Shown here in pieces: positions 23,478 to 33,645 of a stretch of DNA of 64,000 nucleotides; position 1 is the stretch's first letter, and the number at the start of each line of letters is the position of its first letter. The DNA comes from Ovis canadensis (lineage: Eukaryota; Chordata; Mammalia; Artiodactyla; Bovidae). Both the position numbers and the translations under genes were made by a program. Location of the stretch: the NCBI RefSeq assembly GCF_042477335.2, contig NC_091245.1, positions 28,220,501 to 28,284,500 on the forward strand. The letters run 5' to 3'. The notes under the pieces were generated by a model. The model was not told where the DNA came from. It worked only from the letters and a program-made list of their open reading frames with translations, and did no database searches.

Positions 23478-25768
23478 GAATTCCCAGAAATGGTATGGAC
23501 CTAACAGAAGCAGAAGAGGTGGCAAGAATACACAGAACTATACAAAGAGATCTCAGTGATTACCATGATGGTGTGATCACTCACCTAGAGCCAGACATCT
23601 TGGAGTGAGAAGTCAAGTGGGCCTTAGAAAGCATCACTACAAGCTAGTGGAGGTGATGAAATTCCAGCTGAGCTATTTCAAATCCTAAAAGATGATGCTG
23701 TGAAAGTGCTGTACTCAATATGCCAGCAAATTTGAAAAACTCAGCAGCAGCCACAGGACAGGAAAAGGCCAATTTTCACTCCAATCCCAAAGAAAGGCAA
23801 TGCCATAGATTGTTCAAACTACCACACAATTGCACTCATCTCACATGCTAGCAAAATAATGCTCAAAATTCTCCAAGCTAGGCTTTAACAGTACATGGAG
23901 CAAGAACTTCCGGATGTTCAGACTGGATTTGGAAAAGACAGAGGAACCAGAGATCAAATTGCAAACATCCATTGGATCATAGAAAAAGAAGAGAACTCCA
24001 GAAAAACATCTACTCCTGCTTCATTGAAGATGCTGAAGCCTTTGTGTGGATCACAAAAAACTGTGGAAAATTCTTAAAGAGATGGGAATGCCAGATCACC
24101 TTACCTGCATCCTGAGAAATGTGTATGCAGGTCAAGAAGCAACAGTTAGAACCAGATGTGGAACAATGGACTGGTTCTAAACCAGGAAAGGAGTATGACA
24201 AGGCTGTATATTGTCACCATGCTTATTTAACTTATATGCAGAGGACATCATGCAAAATGCCCGCTAGATGAAGCAGAGCTGGAATCAAAATTCAGTTCAG
24301 TTCAGTTCAGTTCAGTCACTCAGTCGTGTCCGACTCTTTGCGACCCCATGAATCGCAGCGCGCCAGGCCTCCCTGTCCATCACCATCTCCTGGAGTTCAC
24401 TCAGACTCACGTCCATCGAGTCTGTGATGCCATCCAGCCATCTCATCCTTGGTCATCCCCTTCTCCTCCTGCCCCCAATCCCTCCCAGCATCAGAGTCTT
24501 TTCCAATGAGTCAACTCTTCGTATGAGGTGGTCAAAGTACTGGAGTTTCAGCTTCAGCATCATTCCTTCCAAAGAAATCCCAGGGCTGATCTCCTTCAGA
24601 ATGGACTGGTTGGATTTCCTTGCAGTCCAAGGGACTCTCAAGAGTCTTCTCCAACACCACAGTTCAGAAGCATCAATTCTTCGGTGCTCAGCCTTCTTTA
24701 CAGTCCAACTCTCACATCCATACATGACCACAGGAAAAACCATAGCCTTGACTAGACGGACCTTAGTCGGCAAAGTAATGTCTCTGCTTTTGAATATACT
24801 GTCTAGGTTGGTCATAACTTTTCTTCCAAGGAGTAAGCATCTTTTAATTTCATGGCTGCAGTCACCATCTGCAGTGATTTTGGGGCCCCAAAAAATAAAG
24901 TCTGACACTGTTTCTACTGTTTCCCCATCTATTTCCCATGAAGTGGTGGGACCAGATGCCATGGGAGAAATATCAATAACCTCAGATGTGCAGATGACAC
25001 CACCCTTATGGCAGAAAGCTAAGAGAAACTAGAGAGCCTCTTGATGAGAGTGAAAGAGGAGAGTGTAAACGCTGGCTTAAAACTCAACATTCAAAAAACA
25101 ACATGGCATTCGGTCCCATCATTTCATGGCAAATAGATAGGGAAACAATGGGAACAGTGACAGACTTAATTTTTGTGGGCTCCAAAATCACTGCCAATGG
25201 TGACTATAGCCATGAAATTAAAAGACGCTTTCTCCTTGGAAGAAAAGCTATGACCAACATAGACAGCATATTAAAAAGCAAAGACATTACCTTGCTGACA
25301 AAGGTCTGTATAGGCAAAGCTATGGCTTTTCCATTAGTCATGTGTCGATGTGAGAGTTGGACCATAAGGAAGGCTGAACACCGAAGAATTGATGCTTTTG
25401 AACTGTGGTGTTGGAGAAGATTCTTGAGAGTCCCTTGGACTGTAAGGAGATCAAACCAGTCAATCATAAAAGCAATCAATCCTGAATATTCACTGGAAGG
25501 ACTGATGCTGAAGCTGAAGCTCCAATACTTTGGCCACCTGATGTGAAGAACTGACTCATCTAAAAAGACCCTGATGCTGGGAAAGATTGAAGGCCAGAGA
25601 GAAGGGGCTGACAAAGGATGAGGTGGTTGGGTGGCATCACTGGCTCAGTGGACATGAGTTTGAGCAAGCTCTGGGAAATGGGCAAGGACAGGGAAGCCTG
25701 GCATGCTGCAGTCCATGGGATCGCTGAGTCGGACGTGACTGAGCAACGAAATAACAACAACAACAACA
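23478..25768 (+). mobile_element. BovB 3' half, sense, interrupted by an antisense BovB
   Basis: The left segment 23478-24291 covers the connecting region and RT (ECEVKWALES-like, GTRDQIANIHWIIEKE, then KAFD-like with losses). The right segment 24964-25768 resumes at GGGAGAAATATCAATAACCT and runs to a CAACAACAAC tail. The insertion at 24292-24963 splits the RT catalytic region. Many frameshifts are present. Confidence 0.88.
24292..24963 (-). mobile_element. BovB 3'-end fragment nested head-on in BovB
   Basis: It opens with a TTCAGTTCAG repeat (complement of the CTGAA tail) and runs about 670 nt into the C-terminal domain. The reverse strand is open through MASGPTTSWEIDGETVETVS to the RRRRG block, so this copy is younger than its host copy. 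It replaces nothing obvious: host sequence reads ATCAAAATT before it and GGGAGAAAT after it. Confidence 0.92.
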
Positions 25769-26005
25769 CATGGAATGTCTTAAGCCTGAATATTGTCTAA
25801 ATAAAGAGATTACTCAGGGAGAAAAATTAGCTAGCTGCAAAAATCTTCCAGGGTTTTAAGAGAAGTTATTAGGCAATCATAGTCTTGAGTGAATAAACTG
25901 GGTTAGTTAAAAGTCACAACTGAATGTCAGCCCTTGTCTTGCTTGAGAAAGCTGGTAGGGGCAATTTCTAAACCAAGGGACTCTGTTCTGTGTTCGATAT
26001 GTTAG

Positions 26006-26159
26006 GTCTGGCTCAGTGTGCTGAACTCTGCTGGCAGCTGAAAGGGGAAGCCGGAAAAAGGCAAGTTCCCGGTGCAGAGGTGCTCTGCAGCATAACACTG
26101 GCATTGGAGGAGCCACCCGTTGTCATGCTGTACAAGATGGGCTTTCCTGAAGTTGCCAG
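26006..26159 (+). pseudogene. SCP2-like exon A (thiolase end and SCP2 start)
   Basis: After the acceptor TTAG, the exon reads [20 protein letters not shown] then VPG, matching the SCPx thiolase C-terminal region. A 1-nt loss near 26078-26084 shifts the frame, and a 1-nt gain near 26120-26130 restores it, so about a dozen residues around the conserved glycine-rich stretch (normally ALQHNLGIGGA) are read in a wrong frame, here as [12 protein letters not shown]. The exon then ends [10 protein letters not shown] in the normal frame. The ATG at 26137-26139 corresponds to the internal start of pre-SCP2. The donor is AG^GTAAGT. Total length is exactly the expected 154 nt because the two indels cancel. 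Confidence 0.85.
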
Positions 26160-27129
26160 GTAAGTGGCATTCTAGGTTTTGTCTGGCAATGAACTCTTCT
26201 GATTTTTCACAACCTATGATGTTGTACATGTTAAAAAAAAAGTCCTAATTTTGTCTTAGTTCTAAAAAGAACAAGTATCTCATTACCTTGCTTTAATAGC
26301 ATGGCTTTAAAACTTTGAAGATGACAATTAACTTACAAACTTAACCAGCCTTAGGAAAATTTTATTCAAAAAGGAGGCAGCATAGTCAAAAGAGAATGTT
26401 GAACCAGAAGCCAGGGCTGGCCGGACACTTGTCTCAGCCTTGCCAACCTGAGTAATTGTAATTTAGGCAAGTCATTTTTGGTTTCCTTTCCCACAACTTA
26501 TTTTCTCCCCATAGTGTCCCAGGCTTCTGAAGTTGTTTGGAGAAAGTTCTCAACTATGCTGAGTGTATCTCTGCAGATTTATGTTTATGAATCCAGCTAA
26601 GCCCTCACTGCTGCTCAACTCCCGCTAGACTCCTTTCTATTCACCTCTCGAGGATTTACTTCCTGCCCTTGTCAAATGCCTGTGCTCCTCAAATTTCCAA
26701 ACACTTATCTTTTCCAAGCCTTTTCAGGATCCCTCGACCTTCTTACTCTTCTCTCAGAGAAGCGCTCATCATTTTACAGAAGGAAAAAGCCCCTTTTCCT
26801 TTCCAAGGCACAGCTTTTCTTTGCTTCATTTTGTTTCCTTCATTTTCTGTAACTTTGTTCCAAATAATAAGTACTCCCTCCTTCGTTTGACTCTTCCTTG
26901 TTGCCTTTCTATTGACTCCTTTCCCTCTGTCAGCAAGCATGTTCAGATCTTCACATCTTCCCTATTCTAAAGCTCTGTTTTTCTCCCTACCTTAATTACT
27001 TTTTTTTTTTTTTCTGTTTTCATGGTGAGCCTTTTATACTGAGCCACTTCTGTTTCTACTGTGAAATGTCTTTAGTTTCTCATCTCACCACTGAGATCAG
27101 GTAAGAGATCTGGTCTGATTATGATATGT
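26160..27129. other. Intron sequence, old repeats
   Basis: Possible MIR at about 26395-26520. From 26570 to about 27110 the sequence is pyrimidine-rich and could be an old L2-type fragment. T-run at 27001-27014. No gene. Confidence 0.35.
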
Positions 27130-27330
27130 TTTTGTTTTTATTTTCCATCTTCATTCTCTTTAACCTTGTTGTAACTTTCAACACTAATTGGGAAATTCCT
27201 TAGCCAAGGCTCTAAGTTCTGCCCAAGTCCAGAGACAGAGTGTAGCAGCCTTTTATAATTTATAAGCTTCCAGATTCTAATCAAAATAAGCATTCCTTTC
27301 AGTCTGTTTGACCTTACCACTGGGTTTTTC
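27130..27330 (-). mobile_element. Inverted endogenous retrovirus gag fragment
   Basis: The minus strand carries a short stretch related to the gag remnant found about 500 nt downstream on the plus strand. A perfect 23-bp inverted match joins 27186-27208 with 27768-27790, and the similarity continues with substitutions for at least another 30 nt. It is a degraded fragment with stops. Confidence 0.6.
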
Positions 27331-27453
27331 TAACAGTGCACACAAAAATAGCAGTTTTGAAATATCAGAAGAACCCCAATTTGGCCATTGTAGATTGATA
27401 TCTCCTTTAGTATAGTTTTCCTAATTAAGTGCTTGCAAACATGAGCTCTGTGC

Positions 27454-28290
27454 GTGCTGTACATGAATCTGGCTGGGGTGTTAGTGGGAGGTTTAGCTAG
27501 CGCAAATCCTGGCAGCACTCTGCCTCGGCCTCTGTCTCCCCGCTCTGCTCTGCCAGTATCCTCTTCTATCCAGATGCCTGGCCAAGATGCTATCTCCTTT
27601 TCTCTTCCAACTCTTCTGCTCCCTGCTGCTCCTTCTTCCCCAGTAAAGAAAATTAAGAATGAATCAGAAGTGTTTGTGATTCCCTTTAAGGAGAAACCTA
27701 TTACAGGGAGAAGTGAATTGTCCTTGGTGCTTAGAAACACAGCCTGGACCCAAGTAGAATATCGAGTCTTGGCTAAGGAATTTCCCAATTCAAGTCAGGA
27801 TCCATTGGGATTAGCTAAGGAGTTTGAGTTAAATATCCAGACCCATGAGCCCAGGTTTTCAGATCTATATCGATTAACACAGTTATTAGTTTCTAAGGCA
27901 AAGCAAGGAGTGGATATAGAAAGCAGAATGGGAACAGACCCTTAATGGATTTTGAATCAAAGGCTCACACTGAATGCAAGGAATTAGCTCAGAAATTACA
28001 CGAACTTATTCCAGAACTTTCCCCCAAACCTATTGATAGGACAAAGACTCAACAGTGCAAGCAAAGATGGGATGAATTAATTCTGGACTATTATGAAAGG
28101 TTTGAAAAAAATTTAAGCAGTATTCTGGCTTAACACCCGAATAATTCTCTAACCAACAAAATGATCTTTTGCTTAACTCCACCGTTTTAAAAGGCTTTGA
28201 TGAGGATTTAGCTAGTCTTGTTAAAAGACACAATCTAGATTGGCCCAAGTTACATACAAACACCTTTGTTACTGGCTAACCAAATTTTCA
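27454..28290 (+). mobile_element. Endogenous retrovirus gag remnant (class I-like)
   Basis: Three frames in succession carry pieces of a gammaretrovirus-like Gag: a proline-rich matrix/p12-like part (27454-27640), the start of a capsid-like region (27640-27945), a further capsid part in another frame (27945-28133) and a last piece to about 28290 in a third frame. Recognition rests on capsid-style features such as the DPLGLAKEFE and FSDLYRLTQLLV segments. It is broken by at least two frameshifts and stop codons and cannot make a Gag protein. No 5' LTR or primer-binding site was identified. Family assignment below class I-like is not possible by eye. Confidence 0.7.
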
Positions 28291-29609
28291 AGACCATAAA
28301 AAAGAAATAAAAGGGAGTATCTATGAAAATAGAAGCCCTTCTATGAAAATTAAGAGTGTTCAATTGTGCCAATTAAATACACAATGCCAATTGAAGGTTA
28401 ACTGATCTCTTTAATTCCCAACCCCTAAAGAAAGCTAGTTTGAAGGAAAAAAAAAATAATCTCTTCAGAATTCTGGCCCTGAGGGAATAAGTCCTAATAG
28501 GAGAACTTGATTTTCCCTCCCTGTGTCTTTAGACCAGAGCTCTCAGGATCTGATTGAAGGGGGGGGAAAAAAAGGACAGAAAAAAAATTCCCTTTAAAAT
28601 TTAGCTTATTCCATCTGCTACTTGTAGCTAGTGAGTTTTATATTGGTTATATTGACATTGTGATATCTGATTTATAACTAAGTTTAGAAAATGAAGCTCG
28701 CTATGAGATCTCTTGTTGTGTCTGTCTGTATGTTTATGTGTACATTATCTTTGCTTTTACCTTTGGATGATATTATCAAATTCATTGTCAATGAGCTCTA
28801 CTTAACTGGATTAAAGGAAATTAAGTCCTTGGATAAATTCTGAAAAGTATAGGAGGTAATTGGCCAGAGTTAATTTCAGGTTCACATGAACTGGGAAATA
28901 GTATTATTAATAAACTAATATCTGGTATTAATGTTTAAGTTTGTTGATCTAATTAATATAGACATGACTTTAGAATCATCAACATTAAGCATAATACTTA
29001 GATTGTGCCTAGGTTTGATAAAAGTTAAATAGAATCTTCTTGTATTCATAGCAAACTTGTCAGCAAGGAAGTAACTTGATGTAAAGAAACTTTTAAGGAA
29101 AGAAAATGTAAATGAGATAAGAGCGTTTAGATAAACTCTATTAAAAATAATTATGCTTTTGGAATGTCTGTCTAAAATAGTCTCTAGATTCTGGTAACTT
29201 GAAATTTAGGTGCTAAATTAAGTGATGGAGATTTGTTGACTACCTAGGTCATTCCCACATAAAATAAGGTACTGAAACATCAATTACTGAACATTGGCAT
29301 CCTTTTACAGAGAAACTAAAGGCATTTAGGATGATTATTAATGAAAATTCTGGTGTTATGCTCTTTATAAGAAAGCAAATGTTTTTAGAAATTATTACTG
29401 GTATTTATGTTCACCAATCTAAATAATACTAATGTGAAGGACAATTCGTAGTTGCTTACATCTTCAGTTTCATAAGAAATCAAGGTTTTAAGAGCTGAGA
29501 CCTCTAATTTAAACATGTAATTAAAGCTGACAAAAATAATTTCAGTATACAGTAGGAAAGTAGAATGTTTTTAGTAAAGAAGGTATGAGGAATGGAATTG
29601 CATTTTATT
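28291..29609. other. AT-rich sequence, possibly retroviral interior
   Basis: No open frame and no named repeat. Since it lies between gag-like and integrase-like remnants it may be decayed proviral interior, but I see no protease or reverse transcriptase motif in it. Confidence 0.3.
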
Positions 29610-29883
29610 AAGGGAAAAGGAGGTAACCAACCCTGGTGGCTCAATGGGTGAAGAATCTGCCTGCATTGCAGGAGACACAGGAGATGGGGGTTTGATCCCT
29701 GGGTTGGGAAGATTCTCCTGGAGGAGGTAATGGCAACTCACTCCAGTATCTTGCTTGAAAAATCCCATAGACAGAGTAGCCTGGCTGGGTACAAGCCAAA
29801 AAGATCACAAAGAGACAGGACTGAGCTGAGCGACTAAGAACATATCAGCACGTGTGGACTGTAGCATAAGGGAAAAGGAGGTA
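29610..29883 (+). mobile_element. Bov-tA SINE, sense, perfect 16-bp TSD
   Basis: tRNA-derived head (CCCTGGTGGCTCAATGGGTG, GGTTTGATCCCTGGGTTGGG) and BovA body (GGTAATGGCAACTCACTCCA). The exact direct repeat AAGGGAAAAGGAGGTA is at 29610-29625 and 29868-29883. Confidence 0.95.
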
Positions 29884-31400
29884 GGTCTGACTTAGAGCTG
29901 GCTATCTCTGGATGGATAGAGAAAGTGATGCAGTGATACTGATGGATACAGAAAGTGATAAAAGGTTTGCGGAAAGTAGACCCTGAGAAAAGTTTTGTGT
30001 ATGATCAGGATTGACTAAGTTTAAAATAAATTTAATTGAGTAAATGAATTTTAAAAGTAAGTTGGTGAAAAACTTGAATCCAGCATTTTCTCTCTGCTAA
30101 GAAAACAAGTTTTCTTAAGATGTTGAACTGCCTTTGATAACAGATTTCAAGTTTCCCTACTTTTAAGTGATCTGTTCTATATTTGCCTTTGAAATCTTTT
30201 ACTGTTACTTCGATTAAGTGAGTAGCTATTGTTTCACAGTGACCTGTGATCCTGTCTATCTGAGTGTTCTAAATCCTCTTGATATTTATTGACAAAACTT
30301 CCTATATCAAATTCTAATGAAGTCCTTTTGATGTCTAGTCAACTTTAGGATGCTTCAGAAGCTCCCTGAAACATCCCAAAGAGAGATATTCAACTAATTA
30401 GGTTCATTTGATATGTTCAATTACATGAGAAGTATTAGCAAATGAGTAATACATCTTCTTAGGTTATTTTGTATGGTGGATATTACTAATATAGATATTC
30501 TATAAATTTTATGAAATTCCTTAAGCTTGAATATGTCCTAGTAAAATGTTGTCAGTCATAAATCTAGTCATGATCTTAAAGTGTTATATGTCACAGTAGT
30601 AACCACATTTCTTTGTCAACTGCATCATAATCAGATTTTAAATGTGCCTTCTTGAGTCTTTTATCATTATAGACAGCTATGGTTTTATTCTAATACGTTT
30701 GCAAAAATGCTCCCTTTATAAGAAGATGTATAAAATGGACTTCTGGATAATTGGAGTGTTCTGATTTTCAGACCATAATGCTGAACTGGGTAAGAAATTA
30801 AAGAATTCTAATGGAAAACCTGATGACTTCATAAAACTGTTAGCAAAAAGGATTAGTAACATAGGACTTGGTGAACTGGTGAATATGCTTATAATTTTTA
30901 TGGTTTATATCTGAAAAATTACTGGCTTGAATATATATTTTCCAGGTAAAAGGAAAATCTTCCCCTCAAAATCATTATGACTTACAGCAATTTGGTAAAT
31001 TATACCTTTGTAAGCAGAATTTAAACATTTTTCTTTTCTCTCTATCTGCTCCCTCCAGAGACTGGAAACTCTTGGGTTCCCAGCAGCCTCATCAGATAAA
31101 TTAGAAAGGCTACCTCACTAGCAAGTATGGAAACCTCCAGGTATTTTGGGAACCATGGAAAGGAAGGAATTCACCTAGATCTGTCAGACAAAATCTGTGA
31201 CAAGCTCTTGTCGTGACTTTCCTAGCCCTGAGAAGCTTTTTAAAAAATTCAGTCTGGGACTCCTTATAAAAATTTCGGCAAAGCACCTCTTTGAGGAAAA
31301 CTTGGTTGCCACTGCAGCAGAGCCCCATGCCACCTGCTCCTGCCTCACCGCTGTTCACTCTCCCCGAAGAACAAGTTGGTCAGGAAGCCATGCTGCTGCC
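29884..31400. other. Intron-like sequence, no gene recognised
   Basis: A short imperfect duplication of GATAGAGAAAGTGAT / GATACAGAAAGTGAT occurs near 29919-29960. The rest is AT-rich and unassigned. About 31060-31400 is less AT-rich and may be LTR or other retroviral sequence, but this is a guess. Confidence 0.3.
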
Positions 31401-31804
31401 ATGGCCTTCAAAGACACCAGCAAGACTCTCATGGAGCCAGAGGTGGCCATTCACCAGATTAGGATCACCTTCACCAGCCACAATGTGAGGTCTATGGAGA
31501 AGCCATGTGCTGGTCAGCGGTGCAAAGGAAAAGAATCTCAAAGTGAAAGGACCTGTTCAGATGCCTACCAAGACTCCGAGAATAACTATAAGGAAAACTC
31601 CTTGTGGTGAAGGTTCTAAGACTTGAAATTGATTCCAGATGAAAATCCATAAGTGACTCATTGACCTGCACAGTCCTTCTGAGATTGTCGAGCAGATCAC
31701 TTCCATCAGTATTAAGTCAGGAGTCAAGGTAGATGTCACCATTGCCAATGCCTAAATCAACCTTTTTAATAAGTTGATACTCAGCTGTTTAAAGAAAAAA
31801 AAAA
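31401..31804 (+). pseudogene. RPS20 processed pseudogene
   Basis: An intronless copy of the small-subunit ribosomal protein S20 mRNA. From the ATG at 31401 it reads [20 protein letters not shown] then RITFTSHN, close to the RPS20 N-terminus. A frameshift occurs at about 31515, after which the [20 protein letters not shown]-type region continues in another frame; more frameshifts and stops (for example TAA in the region matching MRIHKRLIDLHS) follow. The original stop aligns with TAA at 31753-31755, followed by a short 3' UTR and an A run at about 31794-31804. The lack of introns plus the A tail indicate LINE-mediated retroposition of mRNA. Non-functional. Confidence 0.92.
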
Positions 31805-32094
31805 GCTTCAGCAAAGCAAAAAGTAGTCCATTTGATCAATTAGAGTTATACAAATCATAAATCAGGTCAAGTTTATTGAGACCAGATTTATTTTGCAAAC
31901 AAATTAGTCTTAATTTGGTTATATTTGGTAGATATGAAGGTTATTTTAGAGAGAAAAAGATTATGTTTCAATGAATGTTAAATCCCAGTTTTGTTAATGG
32001 AGGTCTGTATTTACTAAGACTCGCTTCCTGGATAGTTCCTTGTTGTTATATTAATATAAAGGTTTATTGAATTATTAAAAGGATACTCTAAATT

Positions 32095-32480
32095 TTTTCT
32101 GAGCTTATCTTGGTAATTTATCTTTGAATGAAGGTCAGATGCCCCACGACCTATGACCAAGGATTGTGCCTACTGGAAAAGAGAATGTAAAGGATGGTCT
32201 CCAACCTAGATGGAAGGACACTAATCAGGTCCTCTTAACTAGCTCATGCACAGTGAAACTGAAGGGAATTAACTTTTGGATTAATTCCCACTTGCAAAGA
32301 CCCTTACATTGGACTAGCCTATAGAGAGGATGGCCACCCTCAACATCCCCTTAAAACAACACTCAAATGGAGAGAAACTACACTCACACTAGGATGAGAA
32401 GAAGACATCAGAAGTAGACAGCTAGCCCAAGATCCTGGACCTGACTCATATGATCATTTATCTTTTCTTGACTTCTTGGT
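32095..32480 (+). mobile_element. Endogenous retrovirus integrase-end fragment
   Basis: In one frame, W-K-D-T-N followed by QVLLTSSCTVKL and KGINFWINSHL resembles the C-terminal end of class I retroviral integrase. Flanking parts are in other frames with stops. With the gag remnant upstream this suggests a single decayed provirus spanning roughly 27-33 kb, later hit by SINEs and the RPS20 copy, but continuity is inferred. Confidence 0.55.
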
Positions 32481-32762
32481 ACTTTGTATATGAATCAAAT
32501 GTTTTCCTATCATGAGCATGATCATATGCTAATTTAAAAAATCAATACAGTTGAGTTTGCTGCTAGTTAGCTATGTTAGTACTTTTGTGTTACCGTGGTG
32601 GATTTCTCTCCTCCAAGGCTCTGATTGAATAGCCCTTAGGAAATTATTTTAGAAGAAAGTTCAGACCTATTCAGGCTACTCTTGATATTATTAGATGGGA
32701 TCCCCTCACCTAGCCAATTAATAATACTTGCTCTGACCCTGGCCATAAAAATGAATTTTCTG

Positions 32763-32890
32763 GACTTCTCTGATGTTCCATTTGTTGAGACTCTACACTT
32801 CCAGTGCTGGGATCGTGAGATCTATCCCTAGTCAGGGAACTGAGATCTCACAGATGAACACAGGCGAAAAAGAAATAAAAAAGTTTTTTT
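32763..32890 (+). mobile_element. CHR-type SINE fragment, sense
   Basis: GGACTTCTCTGATGTTCCA, AGACTCTACACTTCCAGTGC and CCCTAGTCAGGGAACTGAGA followed by an A-rich tail match a diverged CHR SINE. Confidence 0.75.
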
Positions 32891-32997
32891 TTCCTCCAAA
32901 GTTACTCAAGCTTAATCGGAGTAACAAGCAAAATTTCAACCAAGGAACAAAACCTGCCACAATTATGGAATGGATTTCTGAGGTTAACACCAGTCTA

Positions 32998-33215
32998 TGC
33001 CTCCTGGTGGCTCAGATGGTAAAGCGTCTGCCTGCAGTGTGGGAGACCCGGGTTTGATCCCTGGGTTGGGAAGATCCCCTGGAGAAGGAAATGGCAACCC
33101 AGTCCAGTACTCTTGCCTGGAAAGTTCCACGGACTAAGTAGCCTGGTAGGCTACAGTCCATGGGGTCGCAAAGAGTTGGACACGACTGAACGACTTCACA
33201 TACATACATATGCTC
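32998..33215 (+). mobile_element. Bov-tA SINE, sense
   Basis: tRNA-derived head (CTCCTGGTGGCTCAGATGGT, GGGTTTGATCCCTGGGTTGG) and BovA body through GTTGGACACGACTGAACGAC, ending in a CATACATA tail. Only a weak TSD (TATGC) is visible. Confidence 0.92.
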
Positions 33216-33427
33216 ATTTAAGTTTTAAGGTCCCTATTTTCTTGGGAGCAATTAAATTATACTAAGGATAACCAGCCTAATAACACTAGGAAGTTGGGCT
33301 GGGAACCTTATGGACAGTGCCAATATATCATTTCCCTGAAAGATAAGGCTTGGAACAGAGCAGAATAAGTCAGATGACCTGGAGATACACTGAACTACAC
33401 CTAATGAAAGTTCTTGGCTTATGGCTT

Positions 33428-33645
33428 TAATACTGCTGTTGTGTGTTAGTCACTCAGTCATGTCTGACTCTTTGTGACCCCATGGACTGTATCCTGCCAG
33501 GCTCCTTTATCCATGGAATTCTCTAGGCAAGAATACTGGAGTGGGTTTCCATTCCCTTCTCCAGGGGATCTTCCTGACCCAGGGATTGAACCTGGGTCTC
33601 CTGCATTGCAGGCAGACTCTCTACTGTCTGAACCTCCGACCCAAT
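33428..33645 (-). mobile_element. Bov-tA SINE, antisense
   Basis: Reverse complement of the full SINE: GTCACTCAGTCATGTCTGAC, GGGGATCTTCCTGACCCAGG, GATTGAACCTGGGTCTCCTG. Possible short TSD around ACTGCT on both sides. Confidence 0.9.

Noticed and set aside
24424-25032. A 202-codon open frame on the + strand
   Set aside because: Also an antisense BovB shadow, running across the junction with the host BovB copy.
1-26005. Upstream SCPx thiolase exons
   Set aside because: I looked for the conserved glycine-rich and GHPLGATG-coding exon sequences before 26006 and saw none. They may lie outside the window.
27454-27945. A new 163-codon host gene
   Set aside because: Its second half resembles retroviral capsid sequence, and the homology continues in other frames downstream, so it is a broken gag remnant.
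32998-33060. A tRNA gene in the Bov-tA head
   Set aside because: The A and B box-like sequences are the tRNA-derived part of a SINE that recurs throughout the window. No complete cloverleaf was seen.
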